The notes under the pieces: model-generated
The model's database searches: none
What the model was told of the DNA's origin: nothing
The model's input: the letters and a program-made list of their open reading frames with translations, nothing else
Position numbers and translations under genes: made by a program
DNA from: Phoma sp. XZ068
Taxonomy: Eukaryota > Ascomycota > Dothideomycetes > Pleosporales > Didymellaceae
Direction: 5' to 3'
Assembly (NCBI GenBank): GCA_004835665.1
Contig: RBKR01000002.1
Span: 1,798,001 to 1,862,000, forward strand
Length of the DNA stretch: 64,000 nt
In this document: piece after piece, positions 34,653-45,888 of the stretch
Layout: every line of letters begins with the position of its first letter
How positions within the stretch are numbered: position 1 is the stretch's first letter

Positions 34653-35954
34653 ATGTCGGCGCCTTCTCTTGCGGTACCACAAACGGGCCGGTATGCGCGA
34701 CGTTTGTCCTCTATCGAGGCAACTCGGGACAGTGTGCAGATGGGTCCAACAGTTGTTGTTCCCCCAAAACACTTGATGGCGCCTTCTGGTGCTTCAGAAG
34801 TCGCTACAGGCTTCGAATCAGCGAGGCATCGTCTGGATTCTCAAGTCTCCACAAGTTCAGGCTCATCTTCGCCCACTGGGACACCCACCGAGACTACTGT
34901 CACAGACAAATATGCGTACGCCTTCGATATTGACGGCGTCCTCATCCGTGGCGGTCGCCCGATCCCCGAAGCCATCGAAGCCATGAAGATGCTCAACGGC
35001 GAGAACGAATATGGCATCAAGGTACCTTACATCTTTGTGACCAACGGCGGCGGTAAGACCGAAGCCGAGCGTTGCATCCAGCTCAGCCAACAACTCGAGA
35101 TGGAGGTTTCGCCTGGACAGTTCATCTGTGGCCACACTCCTATGGGCGAGATGGCTGAAAAGTACGGCACAGTCCTCGTCGTCGGTGGAGAAGGCGAGAA
35201 GTGTCGTATCGTCGCCGAGGGCTATGGCTTCAAGGATGTCGTCACACCTGGAGATATCATCAAGGACAACCAGGACACCACACCGTTCCGTCAACTAACA
35301 GAAGAGGAGTACAAGAACTCACGAGCCCGCAACTTTGCCGAGGTCGAGATTGAGGCCATCTTCGTCTTTGCCGATTCTCGCGACTGGGCCTCTGACCAGC
35401 AAATCATTCTCGACTTGCTTATGTCCAAGAATGGACGTCTTGGTACCAGATCTGAGACTTTCGATGAGGGCCCGCCAGTCTTCTTCTCACACAACGACGT
35501 TGTGTGGAGTGCATCCCACGATCTTACCCGCATCGGTATGGGCGCTCTTCGTGTCTCTCTAGAGGCTATGTACAAGGCTGTCACCGGCAAGGAGCTTCAG
35601 ACCACCGCATTTGGCAAGCCCCAAATTGGTACATTTGAGTTTGCTACCCGACTTCTGAAGAGGTGGCGAAAGGACACCCACGGCATTAATGAAGCACCCG
35701 AGACTGTTTACTTTGTCGGTGACACCCCAGAGTCTGACATCAGGGGCACCAACGAGTTTGACAAGTACACCAACGATGCCAATTGGTACTCCATCCTCGT
35801 CAAGACCGGTGTGTACCAGGCCGGGACTAAACCCAACTTCACTCCCAAGGCTACCGTGGACAACGTTCTTGAAGCCGTCAGGCACGGCATGGAGCGCGAG
35901 TACAAGAAGCAACTCAAGGAGAGCATGCTTGCAACTGGTGTGATTGAGGATTAA
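34653..35954 (+). CDS. HAD-superfamily class IIA phosphatase-like protein (CECR5/YKR070W type)
   Basis: Intronless, 433 aa, start context caccatgtc. The HAD core shows motif I FDIDGVLI with Asp92 and Asp94, motif II in FVTNGGGKT, a Lys in FGKP and motif IV GDTPESDIRG. The large cap between motifs II and III is the class IIA arrangement and matches the CECR5-like subfamily, which includes yeast YKR070W, a mitochondrial protein of unclear function. The first 85 residues are Ser/Thr-rich with several Arg and few acidic residues, as in a mitochondrial presequence. The substrate is unknown; small phosphorylated metabolites are the usual targets. It is divergent from the unknown gene ending at 30052. 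Confidence 0.9.
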   Translation: MSAPSLAVPQTGRYARRLSSIEATRDSVQMGPTVVVPPKHLMAPSGASEVATGFESARHRLDSQVSTSSGSSSPTGTPTETTVTDKYAYAFDIDGVLIRGGRPIPEAIEAMKMLNGENEYGIKVPYIFVTNGGGKTEAERCIQLSQQLEMEVSPGQFICGHTPMGEMAEKYGTVLVVGGEGEKCRIVAEGYGFKDVVTPGDIIKDNQDTTPFRQLTEEEYKNSRARNFAEVEIEAIFVFADSRDWASDQQIILDLLMSKNGRLGTRSETFDEGPPVFFSHNDVVWSASHDLTRIGMGALRVSLEAMYKAVTGKELQTTAFGKPQIGTFEFATRLLKRWRKDTHGINEAPETVYFVGDTPESDIRGTNEFDKYTNDANWYSILVKTGVYQAGTKPNFTPKATVDNVLEAVRHGMEREYKKQLKESMLATGVIED

Positions 35955-38443
35955 TAAGTCCCTCGTAGGCAGCTTCTCTCATACTCTTTAACAGTCTCTT
36001 TTTCCCTTTTGGCATAGCAATTGGAGTTGTGGAACTATCTGTTTTGTTTTCCTTATTCACCGGCCCGGGGCCCTAAAGAACAACATTGATGAACGGTACT
36101 ATCAAGATACCAGACGAGCAAAAGCTGCAGTCACATTTAGATCACAGAAAAATCAAGCTCATACATAAACAATGTCTTTCCATTCTCCATATATTGATCA
36201 AATGGCATACTAACGATGCCACACCGAGGCTACTCCTATCTTACGTCCATAGTACGAAGTCTTCTGTGCATCTTCCTGTAGTACATCTTCCTATAGCAAT
36301 CTCGGTCATTCTCCCTCCTAAGAACATGAATGTTTCACATACAAGGTCGGTACCGATTTCCTTCCTCGGCCGTTAGTTTCACTAACCTTCAACGTCGAAC
36401 CCTGAATCTCTCAACGTCAAAAATTCGAAACAAGCCGCACCCGCGGAAACCCAAAGTCCAATCTCCCAACGTCTGGGAATCCAGGTATCGCCAATTTCCC
36501 GCGCGTCTAATCCTTCCACACGATCCCAACGTTCGCTGATCCGGGGCAGCCCTGCGCCATCGTCGGTGTGATAGACATGGGTGTCCTTTACGCGGCCCAC
36601 GGTTCAACACATCGTCGCTGCGGCCCACAATCAAACCTCGGAGAATTTGACCCCTGACCCAGTCTTCCTCTCAATCCCTTGCCAAGCACACGGTACGGCG
36701 AGTTTTGCGGCCCACTCGCCCGCGCTTCCCCATCATGCGCGGGCTCCAAAGCTGCCGTCTTATTGACATGCCATGGTGGTTGGGTGTTTGACCCACTAGT
36801 GGCTGACGGGACGCCTGCTGTTATGATACGTGTACGTCTTATAAGGCAACGTACGAGGATGACGAGGCACGGGATGGAGATGAGAACATTCGAGAAGAAT
36901 GGCGCCGCAGACGGCACGAACATTCAACCGGGATGACTGGAGATGGGGTTACAAAGTGATGATGTTTCAAGTATACGCCGAGGCGGCCGAGTACTGTGAG
37001 GCTTGGGTGAGGGGACGGCGAAACGTTCCGTTTGCTTGTGTCGTGCCACGCAGATGTGTGATGTAGAATAAAACATTTGACCCACAAGTATAATGCAATC
37101 CGCGTAGGAGCACGTAGCTTCTCGGGACTCGCATTACCACATTGAAGACAAGGGAAAGACGGCATATGCAGTGCCGCAAACTTACAACATTTCTATATGA
37201 TCCGAAAACACAGGGTTTGGAAGAGTGGTATGAAGAATGGCGTTGTGTTTGTGACTGCCCTCTATGCCTTTCACATAACATTTTCACGCTCGCTTTGCCT
37301 CTGCATATCACCACGCGATAGTCAGGGGAGGCATTCAGGGTAACTCCAGTTAACCTTTTACACAGCAATCAGCAGCAACTTGTGGCTGCGCTGAAGCCAT
37401 TGTTTACTGCAGGTGGTTTTGCACCTGAGCATTTGCGCGCTTGCAACCTCCCACTGACCCTACGCCCTGGCAACTACATTCGTCATATTCCAATGCGCTC
37501 CAACTCGCCTGAGGAAGCTACAGCAGCATGCGAGAGAGCCCCCTCAAATAAGACAGGACGCGTTGATAGCGATGTGTGACAGGAGAGGCGTATCAAAGTC
37601 CAACGCTGTCCTTACTGAAAGCCATGTCTGAGACTTTGAGACATCTCTCGGCCTCATCGACAAGTGTTCTATGCACGTTTCTGCTCCGCAGGAAGCCTGC
37701 TGTCCGGGGTTGGACGTTGTTATCCTACGATTTGTCTTGCTTACGGGCCCTGCCTCGATCATGTCTCGTTCATTCATCCAAACAGTTCTCGAAAACCTTG
37801 GACGTTGCACGTTGGCTCATACTCGAGCGTCAAACTTGGACTGAATTTGCTATGGCGGGTAGTTGGCTTGACTGTTGGATGATGAACAATATGGCCTACC
37901 CTTGGGGCTCTCAGGTTCAACATCGAATCTGCTGTATACATGCTCTCGAGTGTGGCATACTTCGTTTTCGTGTGACATATTAGTTCAGCTGCAAGAGTCT
38001 GTGACGTGCATCTGGCGCATTTAGATGCGCTGTCAGGTGATGGGTAGCTATTCTGGGATAGGCACGCAGAATATCAATGCAGTCGTCAGAAGGTGGTGAG
38101 AGTACAGGCGTGTGTGCAGTCGTTCTGGAGCGCTCATGGAGGGGCCGCTGCCAAGACCAGCGATCGCCTCCGCGGTTGTGCATCTGCGAGCGGCGAACAT
38201 TCGGCTGCCACAACGAACTTTTGGTCGCCACAACGACTGAACATCGCACGACTTGCGCGCAACCCACCGCGCACAAGAGCTCTGCGTCCTGGACATGGTG
38301 TGAACAGCCAGATAGCCCCACCCCACGACCCCACCCCCACCGGCTCTCACTGCCGCCCCGACACTTTCGCACTCGCGAACTAAATATCGACCAAACACCG
38401 AGCGCACCTCGAGCGCACCTTCACCACCACCACAGCCGCCACC
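35955..38443. other. intergenic region upstream of UPF1
   Basis: About 2.5 kb. ORFs here (the largest 135-140 codons) are not convincing. The last 130 bp before UPF1 are very C-rich and include a 10-bp direct repeat (gagcgcacct at about 38400-38421), which suggests the transcription start lies here. Confidence 0.5.
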
Positions 38444-41400
38444 ATGGAAGGCGCCTTTACTCACATGGGCAATCACCTGGTGTCCGACTCAGCCGCCACC
38501 ATCAACGCTGGCGCCGGCGACGACGAAATCACCGGGCTGAGTGCTCGCCGCCGCAGGACTGACGATGAGGACGACGACCTGTTCGACGACGATGCCGAGA
38601 GCATGATGGATATGCCTGCGGGAGGAGCGAATGGACAGCAGCTGGTCAAGCAGGAGGAGGAAGTGGAGCTCCCAGCACACGCTTGCGCGTACTGCGGCAT
38701 CCATAATGCAGGTAGCGTGGTCAAGTGCCTGGCCTGTAACAAGTGGTTCTGCAGCGCTCGCGGCAATTCCTCGTCCTCGCACATCATCAACCACCTTGTC
38801 CGCGCTCGCCACAAGGAGGTCCAGCTGCACCCAGCGTCCTCGCTCGGCGACACCACCCTCGAGTGCTACAGCTGCGGCGTGAAGAATGTCTTCCTGCTGG
38901 GCTTCATTCCTGCCAAGTCAGACACAGTCGTTGTGCTTCTATGCCGTCAGCCATGTGCCTCGATGCCTTCGCAAAAGGACATGAACTGGGACACGTCTCG
39001 CTGGCAGCCGCTAATCGAAGATCGCTCCTTCCTCCCTTGGCTCGTGCCCCCGCCGACCGATCAAGAGCAACTCCGTGCTCGCCACCTTAGCCCGCAGACG
39101 ATTGCAAAGCTCGAGGAGCTGTGGAAGGACAACGCGAACGCTACAATTGCAGATTTGGAGAAGGGCGCTGGGCAGGAGGAGGCCATTGCGAAAGTCCTAC
39201 TTCGTTACGACGATGCGTTCCAGTACCAGAACGTCTTCGGCCCTTTGGTCAAGATTGAGGCTGATTACGACCGCAAGCTGAAGGAGTCACAGTCGCAGGA
39301 TAACTTGATTGTTCGCTGGGACATGGCTTTGAACAACAAGCACACGGCTAGCTTCATCCTCCCCAAGCTCGAGCTGGGCGACGTCAAGCTTGCTGTTGGA
39401 GACGAGATGCGCCTGCGATACACGGGAGAGCTGCGTCCTCACTGGGAAGGCGTCGGGTACGTCATTAAGATTCCGAACAACCAGTCTGACGAGGTGACCA
39501 TTGAGCTACGCACAAAGGGCGACCACAAGTCTGTCCCGACCGAGTGCACCCACAACTTCAGCGCTGATTACGTATGGAAAGCCACCTCGTTCGACCGTAT
39601 GCAGCACGCCATGAAAACCTTTGCCATTGACGAGATGAGTGTTTCAGGCTACATCTTCCACCGTCTCCTGGGTCATGAGGTAGCATCGGCACCTATGAAG
39701 ATCCAGATTCCGCGCAAGTTCAGCGTACCAGGTCTACCGGAGTTGAACGGCAGTCAAATCAACGCGGTCAAGAGCGTCCTACAGAAGCCTCTGAGCTTGA
39801 TCCAGGGTCCTCCAGGTACCGGAAAGACCGTCACTTCAGCCACCATCATCTACCACCTTTGCAAGATCAGCGGCAGCCAAGTATTGGTTTGCGCACCATC
39901 CAACGTCGCCGTTGACCAGCTGTGCGAACGAATTCATCTTACCGGATTAAAGACTGTTCGTGTGACCGCAAAGTCCAGAGAGGATGTCGAGTCTCCAGTC
40001 GGCTTCCTGTCCCTCCACGAGCAAGTACGCATGAACGACACCAACGTGGAGCTGAACAAGCTCAACCAGCTCAAGAGCGATGTTGGCGAGCTGTCCAGCC
40101 AGGACGAGAAGAAGTTCAAGCAGCTGACACGTGCTGCGGAACGCGAAATCCTCAATGCGGCCGACGTCATCTGCTGCACTTGCGTTGGTGCTGGTGACCC
40201 ACGCCTTTCCAAGATGAAGTTCCGCACGGTTCTCATCGACGAGTCTACACAATCAGCTGAACCTGAATGCATGATCCCTCTTGTGCTTGGATGCAAGCAA
40301 GTCGTGCTTGTCGGTGACCACCAGCAACTTGGACCCGTTATCATGAACAAGAAGGCCGCTACTGCAGGATTGAACCAGTCGCTGTTCGAGCGTCTCGTCA
40401 TTCTTGGCTGCTCTCCGATCCGTCTCCAGGTTCAATACCGCATGCACCCATGTCTATCTGAGTTCCCTTCGAACATGTTCTACGAAGGTTCTCTTCAGAA
40501 CGGCGTGACCATGCAGGAGCGCGTCCGTCGCGACGTCGACTTCCCATGGCCAGTAGGCGACAACCCCATGATGTTTTGGTCCAACCTTGGTGCTGAGGAA
40601 ATCTCCGCCAGCGGCACATCCTACCTCAATCGAACTGAGGCCCAGAACGTTGAGAAGATTGTCACTCGTTTCTTCAAGGCAGGTGTGCAACCCAGTGACA
40701 TTGGTATTATCACGCCGTACGAGGGTCAGCGCAGCTACGTTGTCAGCTCCATGCAGGCGACCGGAAGCTTCAAGAAGGAGAATTACAAGGAGGTCGAGGT
40801 GGCATCCGTTGATGCCTTCCAGGGTCGTGAGAAGGACTTCATCATCCTGTCTTGTGTTCGTTCCAACGACCACCAAGGTATCGGTTTCTTGAGTGATCCT
40901 CGCCGTCTGAACGTCGCTCTTACTCGTGCCAAGTATGGCCTTGTCATTCTTGGAAATCCGAAGGTTTTGAGCAAACATCCATTGTGGCATTACCTTCTGC
41001 TCCATTTCAAAGAGCGCAACTGCCTTGTTGAGGGACCTCTGTCCAACCTTCAGGTTTCTCTCCTGCAGTTCAGCCGTCCCAAGCAGACCTACCGCGGACC
41101 TCAACGCTACCAGATGGCTTACCAACATGCCAACGCCATGACCTCTGGCCGCCAGGGCAGCTACAACGGTGGCAAGCCAACTCGCCAGGAGTACAACGAC
41201 AACGGCTCGATTGTTGGCTACATCCCCGACGACGTGTCATCGGTCCACTCCTCTGCTCTTGGTGGCGTACCCTCCAACTACCCCCCAATGTTCTCCAACT
41301 TCCAAGAGTCATGGCCTCTACCTGGCCGCAACGGTCAAGGGCTTAGGGGTCAAAACAGGGCACCGCAGAGCGTTGCTGGAGAGTCCATTGCCGCGAGCGA

Positions 41401-41662
41401 GCTCACTGACACACGCAGTGATGCTCCCGGCGGCATCAGTCTCTCCGGCCTGAATTTGAACGACTACAACAAGCCCACGTCGCTCAGCCAGTCTGACCGT
41501 CTGAATCGCTTTGTCGAATCGACTCGCCAGGGCCCCAACATGGGCGGTGGATTTGCTGCTGGTCGTGGTCTGCGTAACGGTCTCGGATTTGACGATGATG
41601 ATGCTCGTAGTGTCTCTACTGCTTTCGCTAGTCAAATCGGTGGGCCTGGCAACTATGATTGA
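38444..41662 (+). CDS. UPF1: UPF1 RNA helicase, nonsense-mediated decay
   Basis: Intronless, 1072 aa. ATP-dependent 5'-3' RNA helicase central to nonsense-mediated mRNA decay. After an acidic N-terminus comes the Cys/His-rich UPF2-binding domain (about 79-172): CAYCGIHNAG, CLACNKWFC, SHIINHLVRARH, CYSCGVKNVF, CRQPC. Helicase motifs: Walker A GPPGTGKT at 455-462, APSNVAVDQL, IDEST around 598-602, GDHQQLGPV, QYRMHP, SVDAFQGREKDFIILSC and NVALTRAK. Domains 1B/1C lie in between. The last 200 residues are Gly/Asn/Ser-rich without the long SQ-rich tail of animals. The ATG at 38444 has a strong context (ccgccaccatgg). Cytoplasmic. Confidence 0.97.
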   Translation: MEGAFTHMGNHLVSDSAATINAGAGDDEITGLSARRRRTDDEDDDLFDDDAESMMDMPAGGANGQQLVKQEEEVELPAHACAYCGIHNAGSVVKCLACNKWFCSARGNSSSSHIINHLVRARHKEVQLHPASSLGDTTLECYSCGVKNVFLLGFIPAKSDTVVVLLCRQPCASMPSQKDMNWDTSRWQPLIEDRSFLPWLVPPPTDQEQLRARHLSPQTIAKLEELWKDNANATIADLEKGAGQEEAIAKVLLRYDDAFQYQNVFGPLVKIEADYDRKLKESQSQDNLIVRWDMALNNKHTASFILPKLELGDVKLAVGDEMRLRYTGELRPHWEGVGYVIKIPNNQSDEVTIELRTKGDHKSVPTECTHNFSADYVWKATSFDRMQHAMKTFAIDEMSVSGYIFHRLLGHEVASAPMKIQIPRKFSVPGLPELNGSQINAVKSVLQKPLSLIQGPPGTGKTVTSATIIYHLCKISGSQVLVCAPSNVAVDQLCERIHLTGLKTVRVTAKSREDVESPVGFLSLHEQVRMNDTNVELNKLNQLKSDVGELSSQDEKKFKQLTRAAEREILNAADVICCTCVGAGDPRLSKMKFRTVLIDESTQSAEPECMIPLVLGCKQVVLVGDHQQLGPVIMNKKAATAGLNQSLFERLVILGCSPIRLQVQYRMHPCLSEFPSNMFYEGSLQNGVTMQERVRRDVDFPWPVGDNPMMFWSNLGAEEISASGTSYLNRTEAQNVEKIVTRFFKAGVQPSDIGIITPYEGQRSYVVSSMQATGSFKKENYKEVEVASVDAFQGREKDFIILSCVRSNDHQGIGFLSDPRRLNVALTRAKYGLVILGNPKVLSKHPLWHYLLLHFKERNCLVEGPLSNLQVSLLQFSRPKQTYRGPQRYQMAYQHANAMTSGRQGSYNGGKPTRQEYNDNGSIVGYIPDDVSSVHSSALGGVPSNYPPMFSNFQESWPLPGRNGQGLRGQNRAPQSVAGESIAASELTDTRSDAPGGISLSGLNLNDYNKPTSLSQSDRLNRFVESTRQGPNMGGGFAAGRGLRNGLGFDDDDARSVSTAFASQIGGPGNYD

Positions 41663-43134
41663 TTGCATCTCTAACAGAACCTCAGGAGCATTTCCTCCTC
41701 GAGGCACACGATCAAAGTCCGACTGAAGTCTGAACTCCGCCAAGGACGATGTCAAAGCCAGACAGCATAGCTGCTGAACGCACGTCCACCGGCCGATCAA
41801 GCTGACTGAACGGCTTCAGACTCAGCATCGGGCTCGGCCTACGGTGCAGTGAATATCGGTATCACGCTCAGCGGATCAGAAGTGCTTCACCACCTATGCT
41901 CGCAGAACGTTTCGCGTTAGGCGCTGGGCGCACGGGCTCGATGATCGCCGTGGCTATGGTGCATATCATTTATGCTCGGGCAGATGAGGGGTAACTGAAA
42001 CCCTATACAGCTATCGGAGGCGCCATGTCAAGTCACACTTTCTTCTTCGCATTCTTGACTTGCGGTCAGGGCAGCCCACGAACATGGTTCATGCAAATAA
42101 AATACACAAAATCATACTCTCTAGATAGACTCACCAATACACTCATTTGATTTAAGAATGTCCTCCTGCATCCGCTGTCGCTCGCCCTCAGCTTGTAATC
42201 TATCCATCAGCCAGGTCTGCCCGTGACATTGACTACCCTAGCTTATATTGCTGCTTCCAGTCCCCGCCACGGTCAGATCCCGATCCATTTCCTGTGTTCT
42301 TGCGGTCTTGCCTCGCCCTGCCAGGTCTATTCAAAAAGGACTCCTTTTACAAAGGTTTTCCAGACCAGCACAAACTTTTCCTCGATTTTCCCCAACATTA
42401 GGTCCTCAAAAATGTGTGGCGTTCAATTCACTGAAGAGTGCACGCCTCCGCGGTTGAATTTCAGTGAATTTTAAGGACTTGTAGATTGATTAATATATCG
42501 AAATGACCAGCTCATTTTTCAGGTCGACAATGTACAATTGGTACTTCGACAAAAGAAAAGCAATATCATAAAATCACACAACAACAGTTCGAGCAGCTCC
42601 GGAGTTTGACAATCTTCCTCTGGCGCGCGACTGTGAACCATGAGAAGGGTTTAACGCCAAGCAAGGGAATGTGAAGTAATCCAGCATCCACTGGACTGTC
42701 GTTTTCTCAAGGCAATGCCAGGGAAAGAAATCGTGCCATGAGAGGAGCACCACGTCACATTATCGCAGATAAGCAGAGGCAAAGGACACGTGGGCCAGGC
42801 TGCACAAGGTAAGGAATCCCGCAACAAGAAAAGAACATAGCATAGCACAGAGTACGTCAAAATGAAGCAGTGCATTCAAGCTTATGTAACAAAGGCCAGA
42901 GACCAAAGTCTGCTGCAAGAGCAGTCCCAGCCACGACCTTTGCGCTAGCAAGACCGTCCTCCGACTAAAAGGTGTTAATGTCGTCTTCAACGACAACAAT
43001 GCCAAGGTCAACCGCTTTGCCGTATTGGCTCGCAGCTTCGACCCTCGACATGAATGAATGGAAAATATAAACAAATCCTCCTCCAAACTGCCATCCACTA
43101 GGCAGACCCTGCAAATATGATCTAGTGGTGGAGA
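41663..43134. other. intergenic region between convergent UPF1 and LPMO genes
   Basis: 3' flanks of both genes. Only small random ORFs; nothing further seen. Confidence 0.5.
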
Positions 43135-44170
43135 CTAGTTGAGGCACTGCGAGTACCACTGGTTTATGGGCTTGCAAGAACCAGAAGAGCAGCACTTGGC
43201 ACCAGAAAATCCTGAGCCGCCGCATTGTCCAAAGAGGGCCGCGCAGCCGGCGCCAGCCTGAGCTGTGGGTTTAGCAGCGACTGGAACAGTGGCAAGAGTT
43301 GTGGGCTTGCTAGCAGGTGCGGTGGTAGCGACTCCCTCCTTGGCTGGAGTGGTGGGCGCAGGGCTGCTGGCACCGCTAGCTCCACCAGTCCAGACAGCTG
43401 GGCCGGGCATGGGGAAGGCCTTGCGTCCGTTGTAGATGCTGAAGTTGGCGTAGGGGTCGGTGGCCTTGTATGCGCCGGGGAACTAGTTTGTTGTGTTAGC
43501 ATCGCTTCAGGTACACTGAGCCTGACTTGCTTACCTTCACCATGGGTCCAGGGGTACCGTTACCGCCACCTTGAACCTTGATCTGCATGCACGAGACGTA
43601 GTGCTCGGGCTGGTTGACGTGAGAACGGTGAACACCGATATGCTCAGCGCGAACAAGGTACTCTCCGTTGGGAGTGTCCTTGGGAATCTTGGCAGCAATC
43701 CAGTCCCGGTTGTAGTCGCACCACGCGGTAGATGTGAAGTCGCCACCATCGCAAACACCCTCCTCGTAGATTTTGAACCAATCGCCAGATCCATCGTAGG
43801 CCTTCACGCTTCCAGTGGGAGCCTTGGACATGTAGACCAGACCAGGGCCAGGGTGCTGGAACTTGGCTCCGACAGCCAACTTGAGGCGGACCTCCTCACC
43901 CGCGTTCACAGTCAAGACTTCGGTCTTGCCAGCGGAGCTGAAAGCACCCTGGTTGCAAACGATATCGGGTCCGTCGACAGTTGATCCATCACGGATATCG
44001 GCCGCAGGGTTCGAGGAGAACTTGATCGGGTTGTATTTGACAGCGCGAGTGGACTGGCGGACGTATTTGAAACCGGGCTGCGCGACACCGCCGATGATGT
44101 TGGTGTCGAAGAAGTAATGGGCGGTTGCCACTTGGGCAACGGCAGTGAGGACGAGGGCGGAAAGCTTCAT
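43135..44170 (-). CDS. AA9 lytic polysaccharide monooxygenase with CBM1
   Basis: Exons 43535-44170 and 43135-43482 (52-nt intron GTAAGC...ACTAG) on the minus strand give 327 aa. Copper enzyme that oxidatively cleaves cellulose or hemicellulose chains. The signal peptide (MKLSALVLTAVAQVATA) is followed directly by His18, which becomes the mature N-terminal His of the copper histidine brace. The second brace His is His106 in HPGPGLVYMS, and the axial Tyr is probably Tyr191 in PEHYVSC. A Thr/Pro/Ala linker (about 240-290) leads to a C-terminal carbohydrate-binding module (FGQCGGSGFSG, then CCSSGSCKPINQWYSQCL). Where most AA9s have Gln two residues before the axial Tyr, this one has Glu. Secreted. 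Divergent from the GH12 gene. Confidence 0.95.
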
Positions 44171-45888
44171 TCTGACCGGGCAGTAATGAATGTCTTGGAG
44201 AAGAGAAAAAGAACGAATGAACGAATGTAGAGAGTGACTGAAGCGAATGTACTGGTCGGATACCGAAGTATCATGGGCCAGCTGGAGACTTTATACCACA
44301 GTTTTTCTTCATTTTCCTCAGCCATTTGTACAGGACCCACGCATAGATGCAGGCAACCTGGTTTGTATGGAAATCACTTTCTCCATGAAGGTGCACAGGG
44401 AAACACGTTCATGGGTGCGGTGACCTTCTTGGTCACTTTCCCGTAGATTCGGGCACTCTGAAACTTCTTGGAGTGTTCTCACGTTCAACAACGGCGTTAG
44501 CGCCCGATCGTGGCAGCGCTTGTACCTACTCATTCTGTCAATGCAGTCAGTGCAATGACAGTTGTTTGTGACCATGCCAAGGTCGCTTATGCTAATAGGG
44601 TTTCAGCCTCAAGTGCCGTTTCCCGTTACCTGTGTAGTGACAGCTGTAGCGCCCGTCCCAAGCTCAGGATACGGCACAGCAATATCCACCAAGTATCGGA
44701 TAGCTACGATGAGCGAGCCTTGACACTTGACATAACGCGTATATTTTGGAAAGTGTGTATCTGAATTCCTCACTGAGATCTACATGAAGTTTAACTGGGC
44801 TCCCAACGTAGATTTCACCACATGATTGCATTGCACATTGAACCACACCACACTGTGCATGTTGTAATCGAAACCAAACAGAAAAGGGGCCTAGTGTTCT
44901 AGATTCAGAGCCTCCGATGACCAGTACCCGCTCCCGTAGGGAACTTTAACTGTCACCCCTGAGTGTGGGTGTTGGCGCTCACTACTGAAAAGAAGGAGCA
45001 CTAGAGTGAGCGCGGGCCAACCCGGCTGGCTACTTTCATGCTGTCATGCGTATTTTCATGTCTTTCATTGGAGCATTATGGGAATGTGTCTCTCCCATGT
45101 ACCCAGAGAAACCAAACACAAACGCGTGTTTCCCTAAAAGACAGTAGGCATCCGAGGCACGATGGAAGCAGCTTGCAGTCTGATGAAGTGGCTTAGGTCT
45201 GAGTATTTTTTTAAAGATGCGGTAGAGGCCTTGCCGTTGTTGAGTGTCTCAAGGATCATCCTCAAAGGGTTGCAGAAGTCTTTTCCGCAAAGGGAGAGCC
45301 CATTTGAGCATGCGCAATCTTCCGCCTTACCGCCCTTCCGTACGGTCCAGTGTAGAGCTTTCGTTATACCCCTCTTTTCAATTTGTGCAACTCGCTAAAG
45401 CTGACATGCTGATTTGGTTGTCACATGTCTGGCAGGCGCGCGGAACAATCCGATGCACCCAGATTGGCCACCGGCAGATTGAAAACAGGTACCGCGTGCC
45501 GTGGTCAATCTGAGACACTAGTCAACAACATTAACTTCGTATTGGAGATTGTGCTGGCAATTGGCATTTTGGAAGTTTCGTTTATCCAGAACAGTGTTGG
45601 AAAGAGCCCTGCTGGCGGAACAATGTACCCGAGTCATGGACCGCACTTTCGTTTGTCCGCCACCAATAGTGTACTACTAGCCGGTAGATGTCTCTATAGT
45701 AATTTGGAAGCCTGTACCCGAAGCCAGCATCTATAGTGAAATCCATAGAGTGTAATCAAGAGCAACATATTGACAATGAGCAGGTTTTGGCCATGGAAAC
45801 GTACAAGAGTACAGAGTGGGGAGAGACAAGCAGTTCGCAAAAAGCACCTACACCTCATCCAAACTAAAAGTTCGCTTGTACAAGCATC
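44171..45888. other. divergent promoter region between LPMO and GH12 genes
   Basis: 1.7 kb between two divergent plant-polysaccharide enzyme genes, so it probably carries shared regulatory sites. A TATA-like box for the LPMO is listed separately. A quick reading for XlnR-type GGCTAA or CreA-type sites gave nothing I would defend. No gene inside. Confidence 0.5.
44289..44297 (-). promoter_or_regulatory. TATA-like element of the LPMO gene
   Basis: Reads ggtataaag on the minus strand, about 120 bp upstream of the LPMO ATG at 44170, a usual distance for a fungal secreted-enzyme gene. Confidence 0.5.

Noticed and set aside
36967..37368. 133-codon minus-strand ORF before UPF1
   Set aside because: No motif and no start context; likely chance.
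37576..37983. 135-codon ORF in the region before UPF1
   Set aside because: Composition is mixed and no motif seen; likely chance.
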